Part shown: positions 33,095-42,752 of the stretch, piece by piece
How positions within the stretch are numbered: the stretch's first letter is position 1
Layout: every line of letters begins with the position of its first letter
Source of the DNA: Algoriphagus halophilus
GTDB lineage: Bacteria > Bacteroidota > Bacteroidia > Cytophagales > Cyclobacteriaceae
Length of the DNA stretch: 64,000 nucleotides
Reading direction: 5' to 3'
Assembly (NCBI RefSeq): GCF_900129785.1
Contig: NZ_FSRC01000002.1
Location: 124,001-188,000 of the forward strand
Notes under the pieces: model-generated
Database searches by the model: none
Told to the model about the DNA's origin: nothing
Seen by the model: only the letters and a program-made list of their open reading frames with translations
Translations under genes and position numbers: made by a program

Positions 33095-35887
33095 TTATTT
33101 CAGTTTTAAAGCTTTAGCAACAATTGTTTTTTGTTCTTCCACATGGACTTTATTGTAACCTGTTGCAGGTGAAGCAGATGATTTTCTAGCAATGACATCC
33201 ATTGGAAGCTCTTTGTAAAGCAATCTTAGGATATAATTCCAGTATCCCATGTTTTCTGGTTCCTCTTGAACCCATACTACCTCAGCTCCTTTATATTCTG
33301 CCAAAACATCTACAATCTGCTTTTTTGGAAGTGGGTGAATTTGCTCAATTCTTACAATCGCAACATCTTCTACTTTTTCTTTTTCTCTAGCTTCATCCAA
33401 ATCATAGTAAATTTTTCCAGAGCAAAGAATAACACGTTTTACCTTTTTGGCATCCACTGCTGTATCCTTAATTACTTCACGGAATGAACCGGATGTAAAC
33501 TCAGAAATAGGAGATACCACTTTTGGGTGACGCAACAATGATTTTGGAGACATAACCACACATGGCTTTCTAAATTCCCAAGCAAGCTGTCTTCTCAACA
33601 AATGGAAGAAATTGGAAGGCTCCGTGATATTGGCCACCACCATGTTGTATTCGGCAGACAACTGTAAGAATCGCTCAGGTCTGGCATTGGAGTGCTCAGG
33701 CCCCTGACCTTCATATCCATGAGGAAGTAGCATAACCAAACCATTCATTCGCTGCCATTTTGATTCACCAGAAGAAATAAACTGGTCAATCATTGTTTGA
33801 GCACCGTTGGCAAAATCTCCAAATTGTGCTTCCCAAATAGTCAATGAGTTAGGGTTAGCCATTCCATAGCCATACTCAAAGCCAAGTACAGCATATTCTG
33901 AAAGCAAGGAATTGTAAATTTGGAACAATCCTTTTCTCTCCTTCATCTCTAATAAAGAGTTGTAAGGTTGATTGGTGTTCGCATCATGAATCACCGCATG
34001 TCTATGCGAAAAAGTACCTCTTTGACAATCCTGTCCAGTAATTCTTACTTGTTTCCCTTCAGTGAGTAGGGAACCATAAGCCAATAATTCTGCCGCAGCC
34101 CAATTCAACTCTTTGGATTTAAAGAACATATCTTTACGCTGCTTCATTTGCGCCTCAATCTGTTTGATCGGCTTAAATCCTTTAGGAATAGTGGTCAAGG
34201 CTTCTGCCACTACCTTAATGGTACCTTCATCAATCCCGGTTTCAGGAGATTGATCAAAATCAGCTGGAGTTGATCTTCGTAAGTTACCCCATTCTTGCTC
34301 AAACTTGGTTGCTTGATATGGCAATGGCTTTTCTTTTACCATATTCAATCTATCCTGAAGCAATTGACGGAATTCAGCATCCATTTGAGAGGCAATCTTG
34401 GCATCAATATCTCCTCTTTCAGTCAATCTTTTTACATAAATCTCTCTCGGGTTGGGATGTTTAGAGATCAAGTTGTAAAGTTCCGGTTGAGTAAATTTAG
34501 GTTCATCAGACTCATTATGTCCATGACGTCTATAACACACCATATCCACGAAAATATCTCTGCTGAATTTCTGTCTGAATTCTGCAGCTAGTTTCGCTGC
34601 AAAAACAACCTCTTCTGCATTATCACCATTGACGTGGATCACAGGGGCATCAATGATTTTCGCAACATCGGTACAATAGATAGAGGATCTGGCATCATCA
34701 AAATCCGTGGTAAAACCTACTTGGTTATTGATCACAAAATGGATAGTACCTCCTGTATTATACCCCTTAAGATCGGCCATTTGGGTTACCTCATACACAA
34801 TACCTTGACCAGCCACAGCCGCATCACCATGGATCAATATTGGAAGTGCTTTTGTCTTATCCCCCTTATGCTCTGTATCAATCTTTGCTCTAATAAATCC
34901 TTCTACCACAGGGTTAACAGCCTCTAAGTGGGAAGGGTTAGGAGCTAATTTCAAATGAACTTTTTTAGAATCCGGAGTCACGATATCACTAGAGTATCCC
35001 ATGTGATATTTCACGTCTCCATCGCCCATCGTCAAATCAGGCTTTGCAGTGCCCTCAAACTCTGAAAAAATTTGCTCATAGGTTTTACCCATGATATTAG
35101 CCAACACGTTCAATCTACCTCGGTGAGCCATCCCTATCATCACTTCTTCAACTCCAAGTGAAGCAGCGGTAGTAATCACAGCATCCAAGAAAGGGATAGT
35201 ACTTTCACCACCCTCAAGAGAAAATCTTTTTTGCCCTAAATATTTGGTATGAAGGAAGTTTTCAAAAACAACCGCCTGATTCAGTTTAAAAAGAATTCTC
35301 TTCTTTTCTTCAACTTGTGGATTGAAGGCCAAAGCTTCTTTTTCAACCTTAGTCTTAAACCAGTCCAGCATTTCAGGATCACGGATATATAAATATTCAA
35401 ACCCAATAGGACCTTCGTATATTTTTTTCAAAGAATCAATGATGGTAGAAAGCTTCGCTTTTCCTATACCAATTTCATTACCTGCCTGAAACTCGGTATT
35501 CATATCCTCTACTCCCAATCCAAAATATTCCGGATCTATTAGTGCTTTTCGATCTCTTCTTTCCCTTACAGGATTAGTTTTGGATCTTAAATGAGCTCTA
35601 GACCGATATGCATGAATCAAGGCTCTCACCTTTATTTCTTTTGGAAGTTGCTCCATGTCCATGATGGTACCTGGAGTAGCCAATGAACCATTTTTTGGTT
35701 GAGGCTTTCCATTAGAAGAAGGGGTTGCGTCCGAAGATTCAACATCGTAATTCGTCAATGCAAAATCAAAACCTTCGAAAAACTCTTTCCAGCTAGGGTC
35801 AATTGAATTAGGTTCGCTTTTGTAGGAAGCGTATAGCTCATCGATATAGGATACATGAGCGTTGGCAATAAATGAAAATTTATCCAT
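33095..35887 (-). CDS. sucA: 2-oxoglutarate dehydrogenase E1
   Basis: A 930-residue thiamine-diphosphate enzyme that decarboxylates 2-oxoglutarate and transfers succinyl to the E2 lipoyl arm in the TCA cycle. Residues 1-40 match the SucA N-terminal helix (SYIDELYASYKSEPNSIDPSWKEFF region). Thiamine and active-site regions are complete: RAHLRSKTNP, GMAHRGRLNVLAN, GDAAVAGQG, VGFTTDFDDARSS, CYRRHGHNESDEP, LPHGYEGQGPEHSNAR. Start and length are normal. It begins the sucA-sucB-lpdA series and has a candidate promoter about 70 bases upstream. Confidence 0.97.
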   Translation of the reverse strand: MDKFSFIANAHVSYIDELYASYKSEPNSIDPSWKEFFEGFDFALTNYDVESSDATPSSNGKPQPKNGSLATPGTIMDMEQLPKEIKVRALIHAYRSRAHLRSKTNPVRERRDRKALIDPEYFGLGVEDMNTEFQAGNEIGIGKAKLSTIIDSLKKIYEGPIGFEYLYIRDPEMLDWFKTKVEKEALAFNPQVEEKKRILFKLNQAVVFENFLHTKYLGQKRFSLEGGESTIPFLDAVITTAASLGVEEVMIGMAHRGRLNVLANIMGKTYEQIFSEFEGTAKPDLTMGDGDVKYHMGYSSDIVTPDSKKVHLKLAPNPSHLEAVNPVVEGFIRAKIDTEHKGDKTKALPILIHGDAAVAGQGIVYEVTQMADLKGYNTGGTIHFVINNQVGFTTDFDDARSSIYCTDVAKIIDAPVIHVNGDNAEEVVFAAKLAAEFRQKFSRDIFVDMVCYRRHGHNESDEPKFTQPELYNLISKHPNPREIYVKRLTERGDIDAKIASQMDAEFRQLLQDRLNMVKEKPLPYQATKFEQEWGNLRRSTPADFDQSPETGIDEGTIKVVAEALTTIPKGFKPIKQIEAQMKQRKDMFFKSKELNWAAAELLAYGSLLTEGKQVRITGQDCQRGTFSHRHAVIHDANTNQPYNSLLEMKERKGLFQIYNSLLSEYAVLGFEYGYGMANPNSLTIWEAQFGDFANGAQTMIDQFISSGESKWQRMNGLVMLLPHGYEGQGPEHSNARPERFLQLSAEYNMVVANITEPSNFFHLLRRQLAWEFRKPCVVMSPKSLLRHPKVVSPISEFTSGSFREVIKDTAVDAKKVKRVILCSGKIYYDLDEAREKEKVEDVAIVRIEQIHPLPKKQIVDVLAEYKGAEVVWVQEEPENMGYWNYILRLLYKELPMDVIARKSSASPATGYNKVHVEEQKTIVAKALKLK

Positions 35888-35944
35888 GATGGGTTATTCA
35901 GATCTCCACAAAACTATGGGGTTACGTTGATATAAAAAAACTGC

Positions 35945-35965
35945 ATATTTGCATTTACAAATATA
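35945..35965 (-). promoter_or_regulatory. Candidate sucA promoter overlapped by an inverted repeat
   Basis: On the minus strand TATATTTG (35965-35958) matches TAnnTTTG. It forms one arm of an inverted repeat, ATATTTG (35945-35951) and CAAATAT (35958-35964). A regulator bound there would block the -7 box. No TTG sits at the usual -33 distance. The remaining gap up to 36300 shows only a spaced direct repeat, TACCCCAAT at 36083 and 36112. Confidence 0.4.
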
Positions 35966-36301
35966 TGTTTCATATTACCAAATATCTTTATAAATCAGAG
36001 ACCTACTGCGTTTAAGAAGGATATTTTGTAAGAGAATAAACAAAACCTATTCAGCAGTTAATGCCATTAGATTAACCTAAAATACCCCAATATTGTTTGG
36101 TGATTTAATATTACCCCAATGAAGATTTTGAAAAATATCGTTAGTCTGATGTAAACTAAAAATTCTTAACCAGTTTGCAAATGGCAATCAAAAAGGACTA
36201 AAAAGGCATTTAATTATTAAAATAATAGCCTATCGGAATCATTATGACCACGAGAACCTGAATAATGAATTGATCTAAAGCACAGAATTAAACATAAAAA
36301 A

Positions 36302-36326
36302 AAGCGGTGCTAAATTAGCACCGCTT
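36302..36326 (-). terminator. Terminator of the SusCD operon
   Basis: AAGCGGTGCT (36302-36311) pairs with AGCACCGCTT (36317-36326) around a 5-base loop, and the flanking A-run gives a T-tract on the minus strand. It lies 26 bases past the stop of the gene at 36352. Confidence 0.9.
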
Positions 36327-36351
36327 AATATAAGTTAGATTTTACTGCTTA

Positions 36352-37296
36352 TTACATAAGAGGAGGCAATGGCTTTCCAGCCTGAGCCTTAAGTGTTACT
36401 TCACCAGTTTCACCATCAGAGTTCAACCAAGTGAATACTAATTCCTCTGGAGTACTGCTTAGTACAGTCATGGAATAGCTAGCACCATATTTATCAGATC
36501 CTGTCATAGTCAAGTTACCGCAAGCATCATTGATTCTTACGTTACCACTTCCCCATGAATCACCATAGCAATTCCAGAAACCGAAGGTTCCATCAGTAAT
36601 TGAATAGGCTCCTGGAGAACTAGCAATTGGAGTAAATGTAGTGGTACCAGAAATAGTACCAGGACAAGAACCATAGATAGAATCCATATTAGTAGCAGTG
36701 AATTCATAAGTACCTCCTAAGTCAGAAGGACAAATCACGTTAACAAAATATTGGAAAGGTGAATCATAGAATGGAGCACCAGATACGTTTCCAGAAACAT
36801 TCTCTCTATTGAATGATCTTCCTTTATTATCATTCAGGATTAAACTGAATTCAAAAACATCACCACCTTCGATATCACCTGGAGTAAGGCCCACAGCGGA
36901 GATAGCTTCAGAAGCAGAAATTTCAAAAGAAGTTCTTAAGAATCTCGACTCTGTATTTGGAGCAAAATCAGAAGCAGAAAGTGTCTTGATCAATACAGGC
37001 TCAGAAGGAGTATACTCCAATCCAACACCAGGAATCAATCTTCTATGCTGCACCTTAATTTCTACAGTCTCTACTGTAGCGCCATCCTCTATATCCACAG
37101 CCTCGAGGGTTAAGGCGAATTTCGAACTACCTAAACTAAAGTAGTTGAAAGTGGTACTGGTTCTCGCAATGGTTCTCAAGTAAGCCGCAGTATCAAATTC
37201 CGAATAAGGGATATTTGGTTCTACAAAGTCTCTACAAGAGCTTAGGAATACTAAGGCACCAAGCAATAAACCAAAAGTATATTTTAACATTTTCAT
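36352..37296 (-). CDS. Lipoprotein of a SusCD operon, function unknown
   Basis: A 314-residue lipoprotein with lipobox LSSC, so probably in the outer membrane. I do not recognise a named family. The first part (about 30-185) looks like a beta-sandwich; the second (about 188-300) starts at CPSDLGGTYEFTA and contains five cysteines and many aromatic and Gly residues, as in small substrate-binding modules. It lies 19 bases after the SusD-like gene, in the place where SusE/SusF-type surface binding lipoproteins occur, so it may bind the imported substrate. No enzyme motif is visible. Confidence 0.65.
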   Translation of the reverse strand: MKMLKYTFGLLLGALVFLSSCRDFVEPNIPYSEFDTAAYLRTIARTSTTFNYFSLGSSKFALTLEAVDIEDGATVETVEIKVQHRRLIPGVGLEYTPSEPVLIKTLSASDFAPNTESRFLRTSFEISASEAISAVGLTPGDIEGGDVFEFSLILNDNKGRSFNRENVSGNVSGAPFYDSPFQYFVNVICPSDLGGTYEFTATNMDSIYGSCPGTISGTTTFTPIASSPGAYSITDGTFGFWNCYGDSWGSGNVRINDACGNLTMTGSDKYGASYSMTVLSSTPEELVFTWLNSDGETGEVTLKAQAGKPLPPLM

Positions 37297-37315
37297 ATTA
37301 TCTCAATTTTTTTGG

Positions 37316-38959
37316 TTAGTAAACCCAAGAATTACCTGCAGGATTATTATCCCAGAATACTTGAACATCAAGCCCAGACTTCTGAGTTGCGTTTGTATTG
37401 GTAACCATGTAGTTGTTAGGATACAAGAAAGATCTTGGGAAATTACCTGGGTTAGCTTCTAGACCAGGTTGCATATTTCCAGGCTCACCAGTTCTCTTAT
37501 ACAAGTTATAAGCTTCTACACCATTCCCGAAAAGAGACAACCAGTACTCACGTCCAATGACATACATCTTGTTAGAAGAATTGTCAAATTCCGCACCTAC
37601 ATAACCTAGGTATGCTTCGATGTCCTCCTCTAGAGAAGTATCTTGTGACTCAAAGAAACTGTTGATATTACCAGCTTCACGAGTACTTAAGGCAAAGCCT
37701 GTCACATAATCCATATGCTTCTCAATAGCAGATAGCATGTAGTCTTTTGCAGCAGCCGCATCGCCATCGATTTCTAAGGCAGCCTCCGCTAGCATAAAGT
37801 CAACATATGCAGCTAACATGATAGGATATAAACCTTCACCTTGAGCTCCTAAAGTAGGGTTATTCACAGGAGTAGCAGAATCATCATCGAATCTTCCACC
37901 TACAGGATAGATACCCCATACTGTTCTTTTCAATCCATCTGGTGGAACACCGTCTGGGTCTAGGTGATCTCTACCCCAATATCCTCTTTCACCAGGAAGA
38001 CAGTAGACAAATCCACCAGCTAGGTAATGAGGAGGAGCAATTTGAGCAATACACTCAATCTCATCCACGTTAGTTGAATTCACCAAAACTTGACGATACC
38101 AGTAGAATCTAGCTCTTGGATCATCAAAACCTTTGGCTTCAGTCATATGCCACATGTAATAAGTAGAGTGATAAGTACCACCACCAGAAGTATAAGTTCC
38201 AGCAAAGTTGCCATGTCTAGAATCTGGGTTGGCAGTAGAAGTACCGAATCTAAAGATGAAGTCATCTCCAACTTTCAGCATGTTGTTTTCTGCTTTCAAC
38301 GCATCGATTCCAGCTTTAGCAGCACCTTCTTGAGTCAATCTAAGATTCAAGAAATATCTAAGTTTCAAGGTATTTACCAATCTAGTCCATTTGGTATAGT
38401 TTCTTCCGTAGAAATAATCATTTGGAGAACCAGAACCAGCAGTAGCAAAGTGCGTTTTAGCTTCGTCTAATAATGTAGCAGCTGCCTCATATACAGACTG
38501 ACCTGGATCAACTTCTGGATTGAAGTTTGCAGGATCAATTGCCTGAGAATAAGGTACATCTCCATACACATCTACTAAATGGAATAATACCATTGCTTTA
38601 ATAGTCTTCGCAATACCCAAATGCTTTTGCAAATCACCCTCTACAGCTAAAGGCTCTAGGAAAGCAATATCAGCAAGAATATTTGAATAAGAGTTGGACC
38701 ACCATCCGTTAGTAGACTGAACTGTATAAGCGTTTTCATACAATGCACTACCTTGATTTACGATTCTTGTCAATGACATTCCTGTATTAGAAATACCCTG
38801 ATAAAAATCTTTGTAATCAAGTTGAATCCTATTAAGTAGGAAATCAGGAGAAGCTGTTGATGAAGTTACCGCATTTGGGTTGTCTAGCAAATCTAAGTCG
38901 CAAGACGTCGCAAATAACATGGTTGCTGCACACAACAAACTATATATTAATTTTTTCAT
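37316..38959 (-). CDS. SusD/RagB-like substrate-binding lipoprotein
   Basis: A 547-residue SusD-like protein (SusD-like_2 type) that caps the SusC channel on the cell surface and captures the substrate. I placed the start at 38959, where MKKLIYSLL opens a signal peptide with lipobox FATSC; a longer reading from 38989 would overlap the SusC stop. TPR-like helices with NPNAVTSSTASPDFLLNRIQ at the N-terminus and EYWLSLFGNGVEAYNLYKRTG near the C-terminus are typical. The start lies 19 bases after SusC. The gene order SusC-SusD-lipoprotein marks one operon. Confidence 0.93.
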   Translation of the reverse strand: MKKLIYSLLCAATMLFATSCDLDLLDNPNAVTSSTASPDFLLNRIQLDYKDFYQGISNTGMSLTRIVNQGSALYENAYTVQSTNGWWSNSYSNILADIAFLEPLAVEGDLQKHLGIAKTIKAMVLFHLVDVYGDVPYSQAIDPANFNPEVDPGQSVYEAAATLLDEAKTHFATAGSGSPNDYFYGRNYTKWTRLVNTLKLRYFLNLRLTQEGAAKAGIDALKAENNMLKVGDDFIFRFGTSTANPDSRHGNFAGTYTSGGGTYHSTYYMWHMTEAKGFDDPRARFYWYRQVLVNSTNVDEIECIAQIAPPHYLAGGFVYCLPGERGYWGRDHLDPDGVPPDGLKRTVWGIYPVGGRFDDDSATPVNNPTLGAQGEGLYPIMLAAYVDFMLAEAALEIDGDAAAAKDYMLSAIEKHMDYVTGFALSTREAGNINSFFESQDTSLEEDIEAYLGYVGAEFDNSSNKMYVIGREYWLSLFGNGVEAYNLYKRTGEPGNMQPGLEANPGNFPRSFLYPNNYMVTNTNATQKSGLDVQVFWDNNPAGNSWVY

Positions 38960-38978
38960 AGTAGTTTCAGTTTTGGGA

Positions 38979-41900
38979 TTAGAATGCAAGAGTTACAGTT
39001 CCACCAAATCTTCTGGAGCTAGGACCAGTCACAAAGTCGAAACCTAGACCGTTACCAACACCAGTACCCAACACGTCCACATCGTAGTTCATGTTTGGAG
39101 GGAAGTTCAATGCTCTGAACCATAAGTTGCTACCACTTACTGCGATAGAAGCTCTCTTAAATGGAGTTTTCGCCATCAAGCTAGTAGGTAATTCATAACC
39201 CAATGATACTTCACGAAGACGAATCATAGAACCATCAAATACGTTTGCCTCATCCGCACCTAGGTGATAACCACCAAAGAAGTAATCAGAAGCAGTGATT
39301 TGAATATCGTTAGGAGTTCCATCTTCTTTCACACCTGGCATAATGAAGGTCATTTCTCTATCTACCACTGGATCTTTGGTCACACCTCTTGCAAGGGTTC
39401 CAGTAACTGTGTTAGAAAATATTGCACCTTTATGTCTGTACTCCAACATTGCATTCAAAGTAAATCCTTTGAAAGTAAATGTGTTAATCCAAGAACCATT
39501 CCATCTTGGGTTAGGGTCCCCTAAGACCTGAAGATCAGCATCTTGCTTCTGTAGACCAGTTGATAAAATGATCGGTAAACCAGTTTGCTCATCTCTTTCA
39601 AATCCAGAACCTTTGATAATATTGAAAGGCTCACCTGGGATAGCGAAGTTACCTAGGGTAGTAAAACCAGCAACTACGATTTCTTCAAGACCTTCACCCA
39701 ATTCAACAGTTACAGATCTATAAAGACCCCAGTTGATGGTAGAATTCCAAGTAAACCCTGAAGCTGTAGAAACCGGAGTAACTGTAGCCTGGAATTCAAC
39801 CCCTCTAGTTCTAATCTTACCAATGTTAATATCAGTAGAAGTAAATCCAGTAGATGGATCAATTGGTGCAGAAGTAATCAAGTCTCTTGTATTCTTCTCA
39901 TACAAAGAAAGATCAAATCTCAATTTGTTGTTAAACATTACTGCTTCCACACCAAATTCCAATTCTTCCTGAAGCTCTGGCTTCAAGTTAGGGTTACCCA
40001 ATCTATTACTTACAGAGTGAGTTTGAGTCAATTGACCACCTCTTAAGAATGCCTGAGGATCTTGGTTCAAGATATTTCTAGTTCTATATGGATTTGGGAA
40101 ACCGGCAGAAGTACCGTAACCTAATCTCAATTTCAAGTCATTCAAAGTAGATGAGTTCCAATCAAATGCAGTAGTTGGAATGAAGGAAACAGAAGCTCCT
40201 GGATATAGGATTCTTCTATTATCTTTCTCTACAGTGGATGTCCAGTCATTTCTAGCAGAAAGGTTGAAATACAAATAATTTGCATAATCAAATGTCAAGT
40301 TGGCATAAATTCCCATTCTTCTTTGCTCTTCATTATAATTCAAGCCTCCAGAAGATTGACTTGTGAAGTTAGAATGGTTGAATAATCCGAATGCCAATTG
40401 ATTTTGAGATTCAATACCAGTTCTGTTGAATACGTCATATCTTGAGTTTCCACCCAATAATGCACTCATTCCGAACTTATCTGAGAAATCTTTTTTCCAG
40501 TTTAAGATCAAATCCTGGTTCCAAATCGTGTTTACAATGTTAGCAGTGGTATACAAACCAGACTGAATTGCAGCACTACCAGATCCAGCGCCTCTGTTGT
40601 ATTTTTTCTCTTGGGTTTCAGAATAAGTATCTAAACCGATTCTATATGTGATAGAGAAATCATCAGTGACGTCATAAATTAAAGAGGTAGAGTTGAAGAA
40701 ACGCTTCACATCAGAAGTGTTTTGATAATATTTCACTAACCACAATGGGTTCACGATATCATTACCACCTCTATAGTATACAGAGCTGTTATCTACTGGA
40801 TTTTCGAATGGAAGACCACCTAAATCCACAGATCTTGGAGTATACAATACGTGAGCAAAAGCTGATGGAATACCACCTGATGGTCCAGAACCAAACGCTG
40901 CGTTAACTGGAGGGGACTCCAAGTCAGTGATCGCAAACGTAAAAGAAGACTTCACAGATAATTTATCAGAAATCGCTGAATTCACACCCAATCCGAAGTT
41001 ATACTTCTTCAATTCGTTACCTGGAGTAAATCCTTCCTCATCGGTGTAGCCGAAACTTGCACTGTAACCAGTTCTGTCAGATCCACCCGCAATTTGAACG
41101 GATGTATTACTGATCAAACCAGTTCTAAAGAATACTTCAGATGGATCCGCATACGACTTATAATCATATTTAATAGGTGTACCACCAACGATTCCATCTA
41201 CCCAAAACTCTGGGAATGCTTCTCTTACTGAAGCTACAGAAGAAGAAGCGTAAGGATGATTTACTTGAATCCCCTGATCCAATCTAGGACCGAAGTTAGA
41301 GAAGAAGAATCCTGGAGCTTGTTGGAAACCGTTACCGTAAGTAGTTCCATAAGTTGGCAATGATGCCGCTGTATTGGAGAATACAGATTGGTTGATTGTT
41401 ACTTCAGCAGCTTTTCTTTTTGATGCACCAGATTTAGTAGTAATCAAAATTACACCGTTTCTACCTTGGTCACCATAAAGTACAGTTGCAGAAAGACCTT
41501 TCAATACAGACATGCTCTCAATGTTGTTTGGATCGATATCCAAGAAACGAGAAGAAGTAGTAGCACCACCAGTAGTAAATCCATTGGTTGCGTTAGTACT
41601 TGTGTTGAAAGGAACACCATCTACAACGAATAAAGGCTGGTTAGAACCAGTAGCAGAAGAGTAACCTCTGATTACCATGTTCGTACCAGAACCAGACATA
41701 CCGTTAGTAGAGGTAATGTTTACACCCGGAACTTTACCTTGCAAAACGCGGGCAACGTCTTGCTCAGGACGATTCTCAAGTTGCTCGTCACCTACTGTGG
41801 TAACCGCATAACCCAAGGCTTTTTTCTCCCTTTCGATACCAATCGCAGTTACTACCACTTCGGATAGTTGTGCAGCGTCGGTTGTCAGGGTAACATTAAT

Positions 41901-42176
41901 AATGGTTCTATTACCGATAGTCTCTTCAGCAGTCTCAAGACCGACAAAAGAGAAAATCAATACGTCAGAACCCGCAGGAACGTTAATGGAATAATTACCA
42001 TCCAAATCGGTGGTAGTACCCACTGTCGTACCTTTCACGAGGACGGTTGCACCCGGCAAACCTAGTCCGTCTTCCTCGGAAATTACCGTACCGGTAATTA
42101 CCCGTTGTTGCGCCGACACCTCATAACTGAGGGCCATGGTGAAAAGCGCAACAACAAAGAGTAAAGCTTTTCTCAT
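38979..42176 (-). CDS. SusC/RagA-family TonB-linked outer membrane protein
   Basis: A 1065-residue outer-membrane transporter. The signal peptide ends near residue 22 (SYEVSAQ). A carboxypeptidase-regulatory-like domain follows (about 25-110, GTVISEEDGLGLPGATVLVKG), then the TonB plug (about 118-235, with the SusC hallmarks QLSEVVVTA and NGVILITTKSG) and a 22-strand-type barrel ending GTVTLAF with a terminal Phe. It should move oligosaccharides or peptides bound by the SusD partner downstream. No glycosidase or peptidase is linked, so the substrate is open. The promoter must lie in the AT-rich gap upstream of 42176. Confidence 0.95.
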   Translation of the reverse strand: MRKALLFVVALFTMALSYEVSAQQRVITGTVISEEDGLGLPGATVLVKGTTVGTTTDLDGNYSINVPAGSDVLIFSFVGLETAEETIGNRTIINVTLTTDAAQLSEVVVTAIGIEREKKALGYAVTTVGDEQLENRPEQDVARVLQGKVPGVNITSTNGMSGSGTNMVIRGYSSATGSNQPLFVVDGVPFNTSTNATNGFTTGGATTSSRFLDIDPNNIESMSVLKGLSATVLYGDQGRNGVILITTKSGASKRKAAEVTINQSVFSNTAASLPTYGTTYGNGFQQAPGFFFSNFGPRLDQGIQVNHPYASSSVASVREAFPEFWVDGIVGGTPIKYDYKSYADPSEVFFRTGLISNTSVQIAGGSDRTGYSASFGYTDEEGFTPGNELKKYNFGLGVNSAISDKLSVKSSFTFAITDLESPPVNAAFGSGPSGGIPSAFAHVLYTPRSVDLGGLPFENPVDNSSVYYRGGNDIVNPLWLVKYYQNTSDVKRFFNSTSLIYDVTDDFSITYRIGLDTYSETQEKKYNRGAGSGSAAIQSGLYTTANIVNTIWNQDLILNWKKDFSDKFGMSALLGGNSRYDVFNRTGIESQNQLAFGLFNHSNFTSQSSGGLNYNEEQRRMGIYANLTFDYANYLYFNLSARNDWTSTVEKDNRRILYPGASVSFIPTTAFDWNSSTLNDLKLRLGYGTSAGFPNPYRTRNILNQDPQAFLRGGQLTQTHSVSNRLGNPNLKPELQEELEFGVEAVMFNNKLRFDLSLYEKNTRDLITSAPIDPSTGFTSTDINIGKIRTRGVEFQATVTPVSTASGFTWNSTINWGLYRSVTVELGEGLEEIVVAGFTTLGNFAIPGEPFNIIKGSGFERDEQTGLPIILSTGLQKQDADLQVLGDPNPRWNGSWINTFTFKGFTLNAMLEYRHKGAIFSNTVTGTLARGVTKDPVVDREMTFIMPGVKEDGTPNDIQITASDYFFGGYHLGADEANVFDGSMIRLREVSLGYELPTSLMAKTPFKRASIAVSGSNLWFRALNFPPNMNYDVDVLGTGVGNGLGFDFVTGPSSRRFGGTVTLAF

Positions 42177-42752
42177 AAGGTATTTAGTTTAGTTGATAAG
42201 CGTAAAGAAAAATTATTTGATTTTAATTTCAAAATAGTGCTTACCAACAAAAAATACTTACCAAAGTTCAATATTAAGTTTATAAAATCACATTCGGTTT
42301 TTTAAAATTACTTTAATCCATATTTTTTTATTTTAATTACAATTTTAACGAAAAATCGTCAACTAGCGGTTGATTATTTGTTTTAGCGGTGACAAACAGT
42401 AATAATTTGGTTTATTGTATCATTTTAACAAATTTTAACTGATTTATATGCAATAATTGATTTTTACAAAACATTATTCTGAAAAATCTTTAAAATCAGG
42501 TTTCGAAAAAAAAATTAAAGATTGGAAAAAAAATTTTTCTGGAATTTCCAACCTATTTATAGTCGTTTTTAGGAATTTTTTCTATGGGTTACAGATTTTA
42601 ACCAAATTTTATTCTCATTATTTTATTTTAACAAGAGATAAAAATGATATTTCTGCTAAAACCGATGGCCTAGGGTCTAAAAAATTATTTTTCTCTCCCT
42701 TTTTTTGTCAAAAATTTAAAAACAGGTTTAAAAATCTAGAGATTTCGTAAAA
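42177..42752. other. AT-rich 576-base intergenic region upstream of susC
   Basis: No gene is supported here. A TTG-started frame at 42457-42750 has low-complexity Lys/Phe-rich content and is rejected. The region holds two spaced direct repeats: CTTACCAA at 42240-42247 and 42257-42264 (17 bases apart), and TAGCGGT at 42364-42370 and 42384-42390 (20 bases apart). It should contain the susC promoter; no perfect TAnnTTTG box was found at normal spacing. Confidence 0.5.
42364..42390. promoter_or_regulatory. Direct repeat TAGCGGT spaced by two helical turns
   Basis: TAGCGGT occurs at 42364-42370 and again at 42384-42390, on the same face of the helix and about 190 bases upstream of susC. The two copies are GC-rich islands in very AT-rich DNA. 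They could be binding half-sites of a tandem activator; this is inference. Confidence 0.35.

Noticed and set aside
36083..36120. Two TACCCCAAT copies 29 bases apart in the sucA-SusCD gap
   Set aside because: Noted as a repeat of unknown meaning; only two short copies, not enough to call CRISPR or an operator.
42457..42750. 97-residue frame in the susC upstream gap
   Set aside because: It starts with TTG, is Lys/Phe-rich low-complexity AT-driven sequence, has no recognisable domain and runs antisense toward the end of the gene at 42753. Read as non-coding.
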